The translations under genes and the position numbers were made by a program. Below are positions 1 through 5,207 of a stretch of DNA of 8,568 nucleotides, piece after piece; position 1 is the first letter of the stretch; every line of letters begins with the position of its first letter. A model generated the notes under the pieces. It was given only the letters and a program-made list of their open reading frames with translations. It was not told where the DNA came from and made no database searches. The DNA is taken from contig DATBFJ010000109.1 of assembly GCA_036558545.1 (NCBI GenBank), positions 1 through 8,568 on the forward strand, written 5' to 3'. Origin of the DNA: JALYGJ01 sp036558545 (GTDB lineage Bacteria; Chloroflexota; Limnocylindria; Limnocylindrales; CSP1-4).

Positions 1-1451
1 GCCACGCTCCCGGCGACGATGCCCGCCCCGGCGTGAACGTGGATCTGGCCACCGGACAGGACGGCGCTCCGGATGGCGATGGCCGTGTCCAGCGAGCCGT
101 CGTAGCCCAGGTAGCCGACTGCCCCGCCGTAGACGCCGCGACGCTCGCGCTCAAACTCCGAGATGAGCTGCATCGCGCGGACCTTGGGAGCGCCGCTGAG
201 CGTGCCCGCGGGAAAGACCGCGCGCAGCGCGTCGACCGAGTCCTTGTCCTCGTCCAACTGCCCTTCGACGTGGCTGACGATGTGTTGCACGTGGCTGAAG
301 CGTTCGACGTGCATGTAGCGGCTGACCGCCACGCTGCCCGGCCGTGCCACGCGACCCAGGTCGTTGCGCGCGAGATCAACGAGCATGACGTGCTCGGCGC
401 GCTCTTTGCGGTCGGCGAGCAGTTCCTTGGCGAGTTCATCGTCGGCTGCGGCCGTGGCGCCACGCGGCCGCGTACCGGCGATGGGGTGGGTCAGGAGGTC
501 GTTCCCCTCGACCCGGAGGAGGAGTTCCGGGCTGGCGCCGACGACCTCGAAATCAGGCATCCGGACAAAGAACAGGTATGGGCTGGGACTGATGCGCCGC
601 AGCGAGCGATAGAGATCGAGACCCCTGATCTGACCTGCTTCGAAGCTCTGACGACGGGCGACAACGACCTGGACGACCTCGCCCGAGATGATCGCCTCCT
701 TGGCCTTGACGACCGCCTCGACGTACTCGTCGCGGGGCAGGTTCCCTTCACTGGCGTCGGCATTTTTGACCGCCGATCTCGCCGACTGGCGCCGCGCCGC
801 AGACCCACCGCTGGCCGTTCGATCGAGCGCGTCGAGGACGGCCCGCTTGGCGATCTGGTACCTCGCGTCAAAGTCGGGCGCATCTGAATGAAGCGCGGCG
901 ATCGCCGAGAGCGTGTGAGTCAGGTGGTCGATGACGATGACCAGGTCCGTCTCCATGAACGCGGCAAGGGGAACGCCGACCGGATCGTGATCGGGGAGAG
1001 GCACGGTTCGCTCGAACGAGCTGACTGCGTCGTAAGCCAGGACGCCTACGGCACCACCAGCGAAACGCGGCAAATCCGGCAGTGGCGCAACCCGGCGGCG
1101 CGGCATGAAGCGCCGCAGCGCATCGAGCGGATCGGCAGCTGGCGTTACCTCCGCGATGAGGTCCGTCGCGTGCTCGACGCCGACGGGTCGGCTGCGCGTG
1201 ACGGCTTTGCCATCGCGTACTTCCAGGAGGCGGCGAGGCAGGATGCCGAGGAAGGAATACCGGCCGAGGCGCTCGCCGCCCTCAACGGACTCGAGCAGGT
1301 AGGCGGGGGAGCCATCGTCGAGAGCAAGGAAAGCGCCGATCGGTGTCTCGAGGTCCGCATCGCGCGTGGCGCGCAGCAGCACCGTGTCGTATTCGGCGGC
1401 GAGGCGCTTGGCCGCCGCAAGTGAGATCGGCTCTTCGGTGAGTGTGGCCAC
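1..1451 (-). CDS. trpE: Anthranilate synthase component I (TrpE), C-terminus cut by window edge
   Basis: TrpE converts chorismate, with ammonia delivered from glutamine by TrpG, to anthranilate, the first committed step of tryptophan synthesis. The minus-strand frame is open from a GTG at 1451-1449 to the window edge, giving 483 residues; the family is about 500, so only a short C-terminal piece is missing. Family motifs seen: YLLES at about 51-55 (the LLES region is linked to Trp feedback binding in known TrpE proteins), PIAGTRPRG at 323-331, DLARNDLGRV at 359-368, GTLSGAPK at 416-423, then GGAVGYLGYDG and GAGIV near the edge. The GTG start is chosen because GGAG (minus strand, 1463-1460) lies 8 bases upstream and the protein aligns from there; it begins just after the leader terminator. 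The intact LLES motif suggests Trp feedback inhibition (inference). A PabB or salicylate-synthase relative is less likely given the Trp T-box upstream. Confidence 0.95.
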   Translation of the reverse strand, partial: MATLTEEPISLAAAKRLAAEYDTVLLRATRDADLETPIGAFLALDDGSPAYLLESVEGGERLGRYSFLGILPRRLLEVRDGKAVTRSRPVGVEHATDLIAEVTPAADPLDALRRFMPRRRVAPLPDLPRFAGGAVGVLAYDAVSSFERTVPLPDHDPVGVPLAAFMETDLVIVIDHLTHTLSAIAALHSDAPDFDARYQIAKRAVLDALDRTASGGSAARRQSARSAVKNADASEGNLPRDEYVEAVVKAKEAIISGEVVQVVVARRQSFEAGQIRGLDLYRSLRRISPSPYLFFVRMPDFEVVGASPELLLRVEGNDLLTHPIAGTRPRGATAAADDELAKELLADRKERAEHVMLVDLARNDLGRVARPGSVAVSRYMHVERFSHVQHIVSHVEGQLDEDKDSVDALRAVFPAGTLSGAPKVRAMQLISEFERERRGVYGGAVGYLGYDGSLDTAIAIRSAVLSGGQIHVHAGAGIVAGSV

Positions 1452-1470
1452 GGTTGTTGCTCCGCGAATC

Positions 1471-1501
1471 AAAACGACCCTTCGTCCTGTGGGACGAAAG
1501 G
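1471..1501 (-). terminator. Intrinsic terminator of the trpE T-box leader
   Basis: On the minus strand, CCTTTCGTCC (1501-1492) pairs with GGACGAAGGG (1487-1478) around a CACA loop, a 10-bp stem with one U-G wobble. It is followed by TCG and four U residues (1474-1471). The CGTCCC segment (1496-1491) is also the strand expected to pair with the GGG of the T-box sequence in the antiterminator, so the two folds exclude each other. The trpE ribosome binding site and GTG lie just downstream. The U tract is short, so termination may be only moderately efficient. Confidence 0.85.
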
Positions 1502-1727
1502 CCGTGCCTTCCGCGGTGCCACCCTCATTCGGCTGTGCCGCACTCTGGTTACCGGCGGGGATTGCTCCCGACTGGCGCTGCCCTGTATCGCTGGCGCTCT
1601 GCGCCGGAGCCTACTTGGTCACCCGTTCGGTCCGGAGGCTCCCGGGTCCATTCACCTCGTTGCCAGTCCGGCTCACACCAACCGCCGGATCTCTGTGCTG
1701 GCTCTGCGTGGGTTACTCGTCCCGTTC
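1471..1727 (-). promoter_or_regulatory. Tryptophan T-box riboswitch in the trpE leader
   Basis: T-box leaders bind a specific uncharged tRNA and then allow readthrough of a terminator. Read on the minus strand, this leader has the expected parts in order. GACGAGTA (1721-1714) carries the AGUA side of the specifier loop. An AG-rich bulge follows, and then a distal arm CCGGC/GCCGG (1688-1684 with 1672-1668) capped by a GTTGGTG loop. The specifier strand GAA-TGG-ACC puts UGG (Trp) at 1650-1648. A lower helix CGGG/CCCG (1724-1721 with 1646-1643) closes the specifier loop. The conserved T-box AGGGTGGCACCGCGG lies at 1525-1511. Its UGGC can pair with the GCCA end of a tRNA carrying G73, which is the usual discriminator of bacterial tRNA-Trp. 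The helix GGAGCC/GGCTCC follows Stem I. Specifier, discriminator match and downstream trpE agree, so low charging of tRNA-Trp should switch trpE on. Confidence 0.93.
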
Positions 1728-1756
1728 ACAGCCCGTCTATTCGCGATGTCCTTTTG

Positions 1757-1786
1757 AGTTTGCGCAGGTTTTGCCCCGCCCGTCAA
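1757..1786 (-). promoter_or_regulatory. Candidate promoter for the trpE T-box transcript
   Basis: Minus-strand TTGACG (1786-1781, five of six matches to the -35 consensus) is followed after 18 bases by CAAACT (1762-1757, three of six to the -10). Transcription would begin near 1750, about 25 bases before Stem I, which is a sensible position. The -10 is poor, so this is a candidate only. It lies 35-64 bases upstream of the plus-strand acetyltransferase start, so the two divergent genes share a short promoter region. Confidence 0.35.
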
Positions 1787-1820
1787 GCGCCAAGCGCTGA
1801 GCTGCGACACTGACGCGGAC

Positions 1821-2348
1821 ATGCCCTCGCTCACTCGACCCGTCAGCAATGTGCGCGTGTCCTATCTCGCAGCACTGGACGAGTTTCGCCAAGAGGGTCG
1901 CCTGGGCGATGACGATGCCACGGGACTGGCCTATGAAGCGCGCGAGCTTGCCGAGGAGCCGGATTTCGCGAGGTATGTAGTGGCGCAACGGGATCGAGCC
2001 GAAGAGCAAGGACGTCGACCCGACGGATGGGTGCCGGACACGCTTCTGTGGTTCGTCGACGCTGACGAGTGGATCGGCCGGCTCGACATCCGCCACCGAC
2101 TGACGCCGGCATTGCTCGAGGCGGGCGGTCACATCGGCTACGACGTCCGACCGTCGATGCGCAGGCGCGGGTATGCCACCCAGATGCTCCACGATGCGCT
2201 ACCCATCGCGGCAAGTCTGGGAATCAACCCTGCTCTCCTGACGTGCAACGTGACGAACGTGCCCTCGCGCAAAGTCATCGAAGCGAACGGCGGAATGCTC
2301 GAGGACCAACGTGGCGAAAAGCTGCGGTTCTGGGTCAAGACCGTTTGA
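1821..2348 (+). CDS. GNAT-family N-acetyltransferase (COG3981-like)
   Basis: A 175-residue protein with the Gcn5-related acetyltransferase fold, expected to transfer an acetyl group from acetyl-CoA to an amine; the substrate cannot be read from the sequence. The N-terminal part includes an EFRQEGR segment at 21-27. The stretch at 85-91 reads IGRLDIR. The acetyl-CoA binding motif A spans about 103-120, with the pyrophosphate loop R114-R115-R116-G117-Y118-A119. A second conserved segment, NVTNVPSRKVIEANGG, covers 143-158, where many GNATs contact the CoA tail. Start ATG 1821 gives a full-length family N-terminus, but no good ribosome binding site precedes it. The gene sits between the divergent trpE and aro units. 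Its stop codon is embedded in the -35 box of the next promoter, so it appears to be a separate transcription unit. A link to aromatic metabolism is unproven. Confidence 0.9.
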   Translation: MPSLTRPVSNVRVSYLAALDEFRQEGRLGDDDATGLAYEARELAEEPDFARYVVAQRDRAEEQGRRPDGWVPDTLLWFVDADEWIGRLDIRHRLTPALLEAGGHIGYDVRPSMRRRGYATQMLHDALPIAASLGINPALLTCNVTNVPSRKVIEANGGMLEDQRGEKLRFWVKTV

Positions 2349-2372
2349 CAGCGCCAGAAAGGCGCGTATGCT
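2345..2372 (+). promoter_or_regulatory. Promoter of the aro operon leader
   Basis: A perfect -35 box TTGACA (2345-2350) overlaps the acetyltransferase TGA stop (2346-2348). After 16 bases comes TATGCT (2367-2372), four of six matches to the -10. Transcription would start near 2379-2382, placing the first base 1-4 bases ahead of, or close to, the leader-peptide ATG at 2383. The spacer contains a perfect inverted repeat, GCGCC-AGAAA-GGCGC (2351-2365). Confidence 0.65.
2351..2365 (+). repeat. Perfect inverted repeat between the -35 and -10 boxes
   Basis: GCGCC and GGCGC flank an AGAAA centre, giving a 5-bp palindromic arm that exactly fills most of the 16-base promoter spacer. It could be a small operator for a repressor, or a weak hairpin at the end of the acetyltransferase transcript. 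It has no following U tract, so it is not a good intrinsic terminator. In GC-rich DNA a 5-bp arm can arise by chance. Confidence 0.3.
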
Positions 2373-2382
2373 GCGCGGCCTG

Positions 2383-2412
2383 ATGACCCAGCACAACTGG
2401 TATTACGCCTAG
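2383..2412 (+). CDS. aro operon leader peptide MTQHNWYYA (Trp-Tyr-Tyr attenuation peptide)
   Basis: A 9-codon reading frame, ATG 2383 to TAG 2410-2412, with consecutive TGG-TAT-TAC codons (2398-2406) two codons before the stop. It is followed at once by a large hairpin and a strong intrinsic terminator, and then by DAHP synthase, the first aromatic-pathway enzyme. This is the layout of a classic ribosome-mediated attenuator: ribosomes slow at Trp or Tyr codons when the charged tRNA is scarce, altering leader folding and letting polymerase through. The peptide is inferred to act through its translation, not as a product. An in-frame ATG at 2368 would give MLRGLMTQHNWYYA and has AGAAAGG (2356-2362) 5 bases upstream. 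That start overlaps the predicted -10 box, so it would need an upstream promoter. ATG 2383 fits the promoter as a leaderless or nearly leaderless start. Confidence 0.8.
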   Translation: MTQHNWYYA

Positions 2413-2463
2413 CGGGTACGAGGCCGCCGAGATTGTCTCGGCAGCAAGATGACTCGTGCCCGC
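2412..2463 (+). promoter_or_regulatory. Long leader hairpin of the aro attenuator
   Basis: Beginning at the last base of the leader-peptide stop codon, GCGGGTACGAG (2412-2422) pairs with CTCGTGCCCGC (2453-2463) over 11 bp with one G-U pair. Inside it lies a second perfect 7-bp hairpin, GCCGAGA (2426-2432) with TCTCGGC (2436-2442). A ribosome that reaches the stop codon would cover the 5' arm, while one stalled at Trp or Tyr codons would leave much of it free, so the fold is positioned to sense ribosome position. It does not share bases with the terminator stem, so it is not a textbook antiterminator; an alternative pairing has still to be identified. Confidence 0.7.
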
Positions 2464-2464
2464 C

Positions 2465-2497
2465 AACGCAGGCGCCGCAAGGCGACTGCGTTTTTTG
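2465..2497 (+). terminator. Attenuator terminator of the aro operon
   Basis: AACGCAG (2465-2471) pairs with CTGCGTT (2486-2492), and CGCC (2473-2476) pairs with GGCG (2481-2484). A single G-A mismatch (2472/2485) separates the two stems, and the loop is GCAA, a stable GNRA tetraloop. Six U residues (2491-2496) follow. It lies between the leader peptide and the DAHP synthase start at 2539, so it can only act as a conditional terminator of the operon. Confidence 0.9.
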
Positions 2498-2538
2498 TTA
2501 CTTCGGAAACGGCAAATCTCCGGGAAAGGGCAGCTCTG

Positions 2539-3873
2539 ATGATCGTGGTGATGAAGGCCGGTGCGGCAAAGGAGGAGATCGACGCTGTCTGTGCACTTGT
2601 CCGCGCTGAGGGCCTCGAGACATTTGTCAGCGAGGGCCAGGAGCGGACGATCATCGGCATCGTCGGCATCGATATCGACCGCGTCGCGCATGTTGGCACG
2701 ATGCCGGGTGTCGAGCAGGCGATCCGCGTCACCGCACCGCACAAACTCGCCAGCCTCGAACACCAACGCGACCGTACCCGGATCACGGTCCGCGGCACGC
2801 CCATTGGCGCGGGTGCGCCGCTCGTGGTCATGGCCGGTCCCTGTTCGGTGGAGTCTCCGGAGATGCTCTTCGAGACGGCCGCCCTGGTGAAGCGTGAGGG
2901 TGCGCACGTGCTGCGCGGCGGGGCCTTCAAGCCGCGGACTTCGCCATACGCGTTCCAGGGCCTGGGCGAGGAGGGTCTCGAGCTGCTCGCGGAGGCGCGG
3001 ACGAAGACGGGGCTGCCGATCGTGACCGAGATGACGGACGCGAGCCAGATGGAGGTCTTCGAGGAATTCGTCGACATCATCCAGATCGGCTCGCGCAATA
3101 TGCACAACTTCACGCTGCTGCGCGCGGCGGGGCAGGGGCGGACTCCGGTATTGCTCAAGCGTGGCTTCGGCGCAACGATCGACGAGTGGCTGATGGCCGC
3201 GGAGTACGTCCTTTCAGCCGGCAATGCCAACGTCATCCTGTGCGAGCGCGGCATCCGCACGTTCGAGCGCGCGACGCGCAACACGCTCGATCTATCAGCG
3301 GTTCCTGTTCTGCGTGAGATGACGCACCTGCCAATCGTTGTCGATCCGTCCCATGGCACGGGCAAGCGATCGTTGGTAGGCCCGATGAGCCTGGGCGCCG
3401 CTGCTGTTGGCGCAGACGGACTGATCGTCGAGGTGCACCCGGATCCGCCACACGCCCGGTCGGATGGTGACCAGTCGCTCTCCTTCCCGGAGTTCGGGGC
3501 GCTGATGGACGAGCTCCGCCGGTTGGAGTTCCTGAAACGCGGTTCGTCGGCTCGCGCACGACGGGCGGCATCCATTCCGCCCAGCGTCGAAGAGATGCGC
3601 GAACGCATCGACGATATCGACGAGAACCTCCTCAGCCTGGTTGACGAGCGCGCTCAGCTCGCGCTGGCGATCTCTGAGGCCAAGGGTACGAGCGGCAACG
3701 GGCATGACCCGCAGCGAGAGCACTCCCTGATCGACCGAGCACGAACGATGGAGGGCGGCGCGCTGGACGGTGAAGAGCTGGAGCAGGTGATGTCCGCCGT
3801 GCTCAAGGCATCTCGTCAGATGCAGCGACGCCACGCCGCGGCCAAACGCGAGGAGGTCATCACCACGGCATGA
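2539..3873 (+). CDS. aroF: DAHP synthase (type I-beta) with N-terminal regulatory domain and C-terminal chorismate mutase
   Basis: This enzyme condenses phosphoenolpyruvate and erythrose 4-phosphate to DAHP, the entry step of the shikimate pathway; 444 residues. Residues 1-70 (MIVVMKAGA... to about HKL) resemble the ferredoxin-like regulatory domain of Thermotoga-type DAHP synthases, which bind Tyr/Phe. The catalytic barrel covers about 75-335: AGPCSVES 99-106 (metal ligand C102), KPRTSPYAFQG 131-141, GSRNM 184-188, KRG 207-209, DPSHGTGKR 269-277 (H272), E298 and D309. Residues about 350-432 form an AroQ chorismate mutase, turning chorismate to prephenate. It keeps the equivalents of E. coli R11, R28, K39, D48, R51, E52, S84 and Q88 at R354, R371, K382, D390, R393, E394, S425 and Q429. 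ATG 2539 is chosen because GGGAAAGGG ends 8 bases upstream and family proteins begin MI(I/V)VMK. An in-frame ATG at 2449 would translate the terminator. The mutase domain may serve catalysis, feedback sensing or both. Confidence 0.95.
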   Translation: MIVVMKAGAAKEEIDAVCALVRAEGLETFVSEGQERTIIGIVGIDIDRVAHVGTMPGVEQAIRVTAPHKLASLEHQRDRTRITVRGTPIGAGAPLVVMAGPCSVESPEMLFETAALVKREGAHVLRGGAFKPRTSPYAFQGLGEEGLELLAEARTKTGLPIVTEMTDASQMEVFEEFVDIIQIGSRNMHNFTLLRAAGQGRTPVLLKRGFGATIDEWLMAAEYVLSAGNANVILCERGIRTFERATRNTLDLSAVPVLREMTHLPIVVDPSHGTGKRSLVGPMSLGAAAVGADGLIVEVHPDPPHARSDGDQSLSFPEFGALMDELRRLEFLKRGSSARARRAASIPPSVEEMRERIDDIDENLLSLVDERAQLALAISEAKGTSGNGHDPQREHSLIDRARTMEGGALDGEELEQVMSAVLKASRQMQRRHAAAKREEVITTA

Positions 3874-5207
3874 CAGTCGCCGCGTCCGACGCACTCCGAC
3901 CGGCTGCCGCGCTGCGCGGCTCGCTCACTGTGCCATCCGACAAGTCGATCTCGCACCGCGCGTTGATCTGCGCCGCACTGGCCAACGGCAAATCCCGGAT
4001 CTCGTTGCGCGAGCCGGGCGAGGACGTGTGGTCGACGATCGGCGCGCTCAACTCGCTCGGCGCCTCACTGAGTGCAGTCCGCGACGGCAACGCGGTCGTC
4101 ATTGAAGTCGCCGGCGGCGGAAGTCCCGGCGCCATTGCTCAGCTTGGCCCGGGCATCGCCGATTGCGGCAACTCTGGAACTTCGATGCGTCTCCTCACCG
4201 GTGTGGCGGCCTCGGGTTCGGGGCAGGCAACGCTCGTCGGCGACGAGTCGCTGAGCCGCCGGCCGATGGCGCGCGTCGCCGAACCGCTCCGTCAAATGGG
4301 TGCGGAGATCGTGCTCACGAACGGCCGCGCTCCGATCATCGTGCGAGGCCGGCGGCCGCTGCGGCCGGCTCACGTGGAGCTGCAAGTGGCAAGTGCGCAG
4401 CTGGTCGGGGCGATGTCGTTTGCTGCCTTGGCCGCGAACGGAACGACGTCCGTCACCGTTCCTGGCGTGGTGCGCGACCACACCGAACGGATGCTCCGTG
4501 CCCTGGGCACCGACATTCAGCGATCAACAGACACGGACGGACTTTCGACGATCACGATCAATGGTCCGAGCGCTTTGCGCTCTTTTGATATTCACGTTCC
4601 TGGGGACTTTTCCTCGGCGTCGGCGTGGCTAATCGCTGGGGCGCTCCACGCCGACGCCGCAATTACGATCGACGACGTTGGCCTGAACCCCACGCGAACA
4701 GCGCTGGTGAAGGTCCTGCAAGCGATGGGTGCGAGAGTTCGCCTAAACGAGGTCTACTCGGACGACACAGGCGAGCCAATCGGCGCGATTCACGTGCGCG
4801 GCGGCGAACCGCTAAAGGCCGTGACTCTGACGGGTACAGACATCGCGCCGCTGATTGACGAGCTGCCGCTGCTCGCCGTCGCGATGGCTGGTGCGGACGG
4901 GACGAGCGTAGTACGGGGTGCAGGCGAGCTCCGTGTCAAGGAGTCGGATCGCATTTCCGCCATCGGCGCTGCGATGACATCTGCCGGTGCTCACTTCGAG
5001 GAGCTTCCCGACGGTTGGCGTATTCGCCGCGGCACCCCGCAGGATGCGCAAATCACCACTCACGGCGATCATCGAATCGCGATGGCATTGGCTGTTGCGG
5101 CGTGGGCCGGGGTGGCGCGCAGCGTCGAGCTCGACGATCCCGATTGCGTCGCCGTGTCATATCCCTCGTTCTGGAGCGATGCGCGGTCAATCGGTGCCCT
5201 CGCGTGA
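3870..5207 (+). CDS. aroA: 3-phosphoshikimate 1-carboxyvinyltransferase (EPSP synthase, AroA)
   Basis: AroA transfers the enolpyruvyl group of phosphoenolpyruvate to shikimate 3-phosphate, the sixth shikimate step; 445 residues, usual length. Motifs: VPSDKSISHR 21-30 (K25, R30 bind substrates), DCGNSGTSMR 98-107, SRRPM 129-133, SAQLVGAM 175-182, RDHTE 202-206, NPTRT 273-277, IDELPLLAVA 329-338 (D330, the catalytic acid/base position of E. coli D313), RVKESDR 355-361 (E358) and GDHRIAMAL 399-407. RDHTE and SDKS are seen in the Gram-positive/class II style of the family. The glycine at G103, equivalent to E. coli G96, is retained, so nothing here predicts glyphosate tolerance. The ATG overlaps the DAHP synthase stop (ATGA), and AGGAGGT (3851-3857) sits 12 bases upstream, indicating translational coupling within one operon. 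Confidence 0.97.
   Translation: MTVAASDALRPAAALRGSLTVPSDKSISHRALICAALANGKSRISLREPGEDVWSTIGALNSLGASLSAVRDGNAVVIEVAGGGSPGAIAQLGPGIADCGNSGTSMRLLTGVAASGSGQATLVGDESLSRRPMARVAEPLRQMGAEIVLTNGRAPIIVRGRRPLRPAHVELQVASAQLVGAMSFAALAANGTTSVTVPGVVRDHTERMLRALGTDIQRSTDTDGLSTITINGPSALRSFDIHVPGDFSSASAWLIAGALHADAAITIDDVGLNPTRTALVKVLQAMGARVRLNEVYSDDTGEPIGAIHVRGGEPLKAVTLTGTDIAPLIDELPLLAVAMAGADGTSVVRGAGELRVKESDRISAIGAAMTSAGAHFEELPDGWRIRRGTPQDAQITTHGDHRIAMALAVAAWAGVARSVELDDPDCVAVSYPSFWSDARSIGALA

Noticed and set aside
33..887. Plus-strand open frame of 284 codons
   Set aside because: It is antisense to trpE, whose minus-strand translation carries all family motifs across the same bases. The plus-strand product is rich in Asp, Arg and Ala with no recognisable motif, as expected of a shadow frame in GC-rich DNA.
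1366..1813. Plus-strand open frames of 123-144 codons across the trpE leader
   Set aside because: They cover the T-box, specifier and terminator on the opposite strand and encode no recognisable protein, so the RNA explanation is far stronger.
2449..2538. Upstream in-frame ATG for DAHP synthase at 2449
   Set aside because: It would make the terminator hairpin and U tract coding (ending in Phe-Phe), lies inside the leader hairpin, adds an Arg-rich extension absent from the family, and lacks the GGGAAAGGG site that serves ATG 2539.
5015..5203. Upstream extension of the chorismate synthase frame into aroA
   Set aside because: The 63 extra codons overlap conserved aroA sequence, including GDHRIAMAL, and are Arg/Ser-rich. 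The family N-terminus matches the GTG at 5204.
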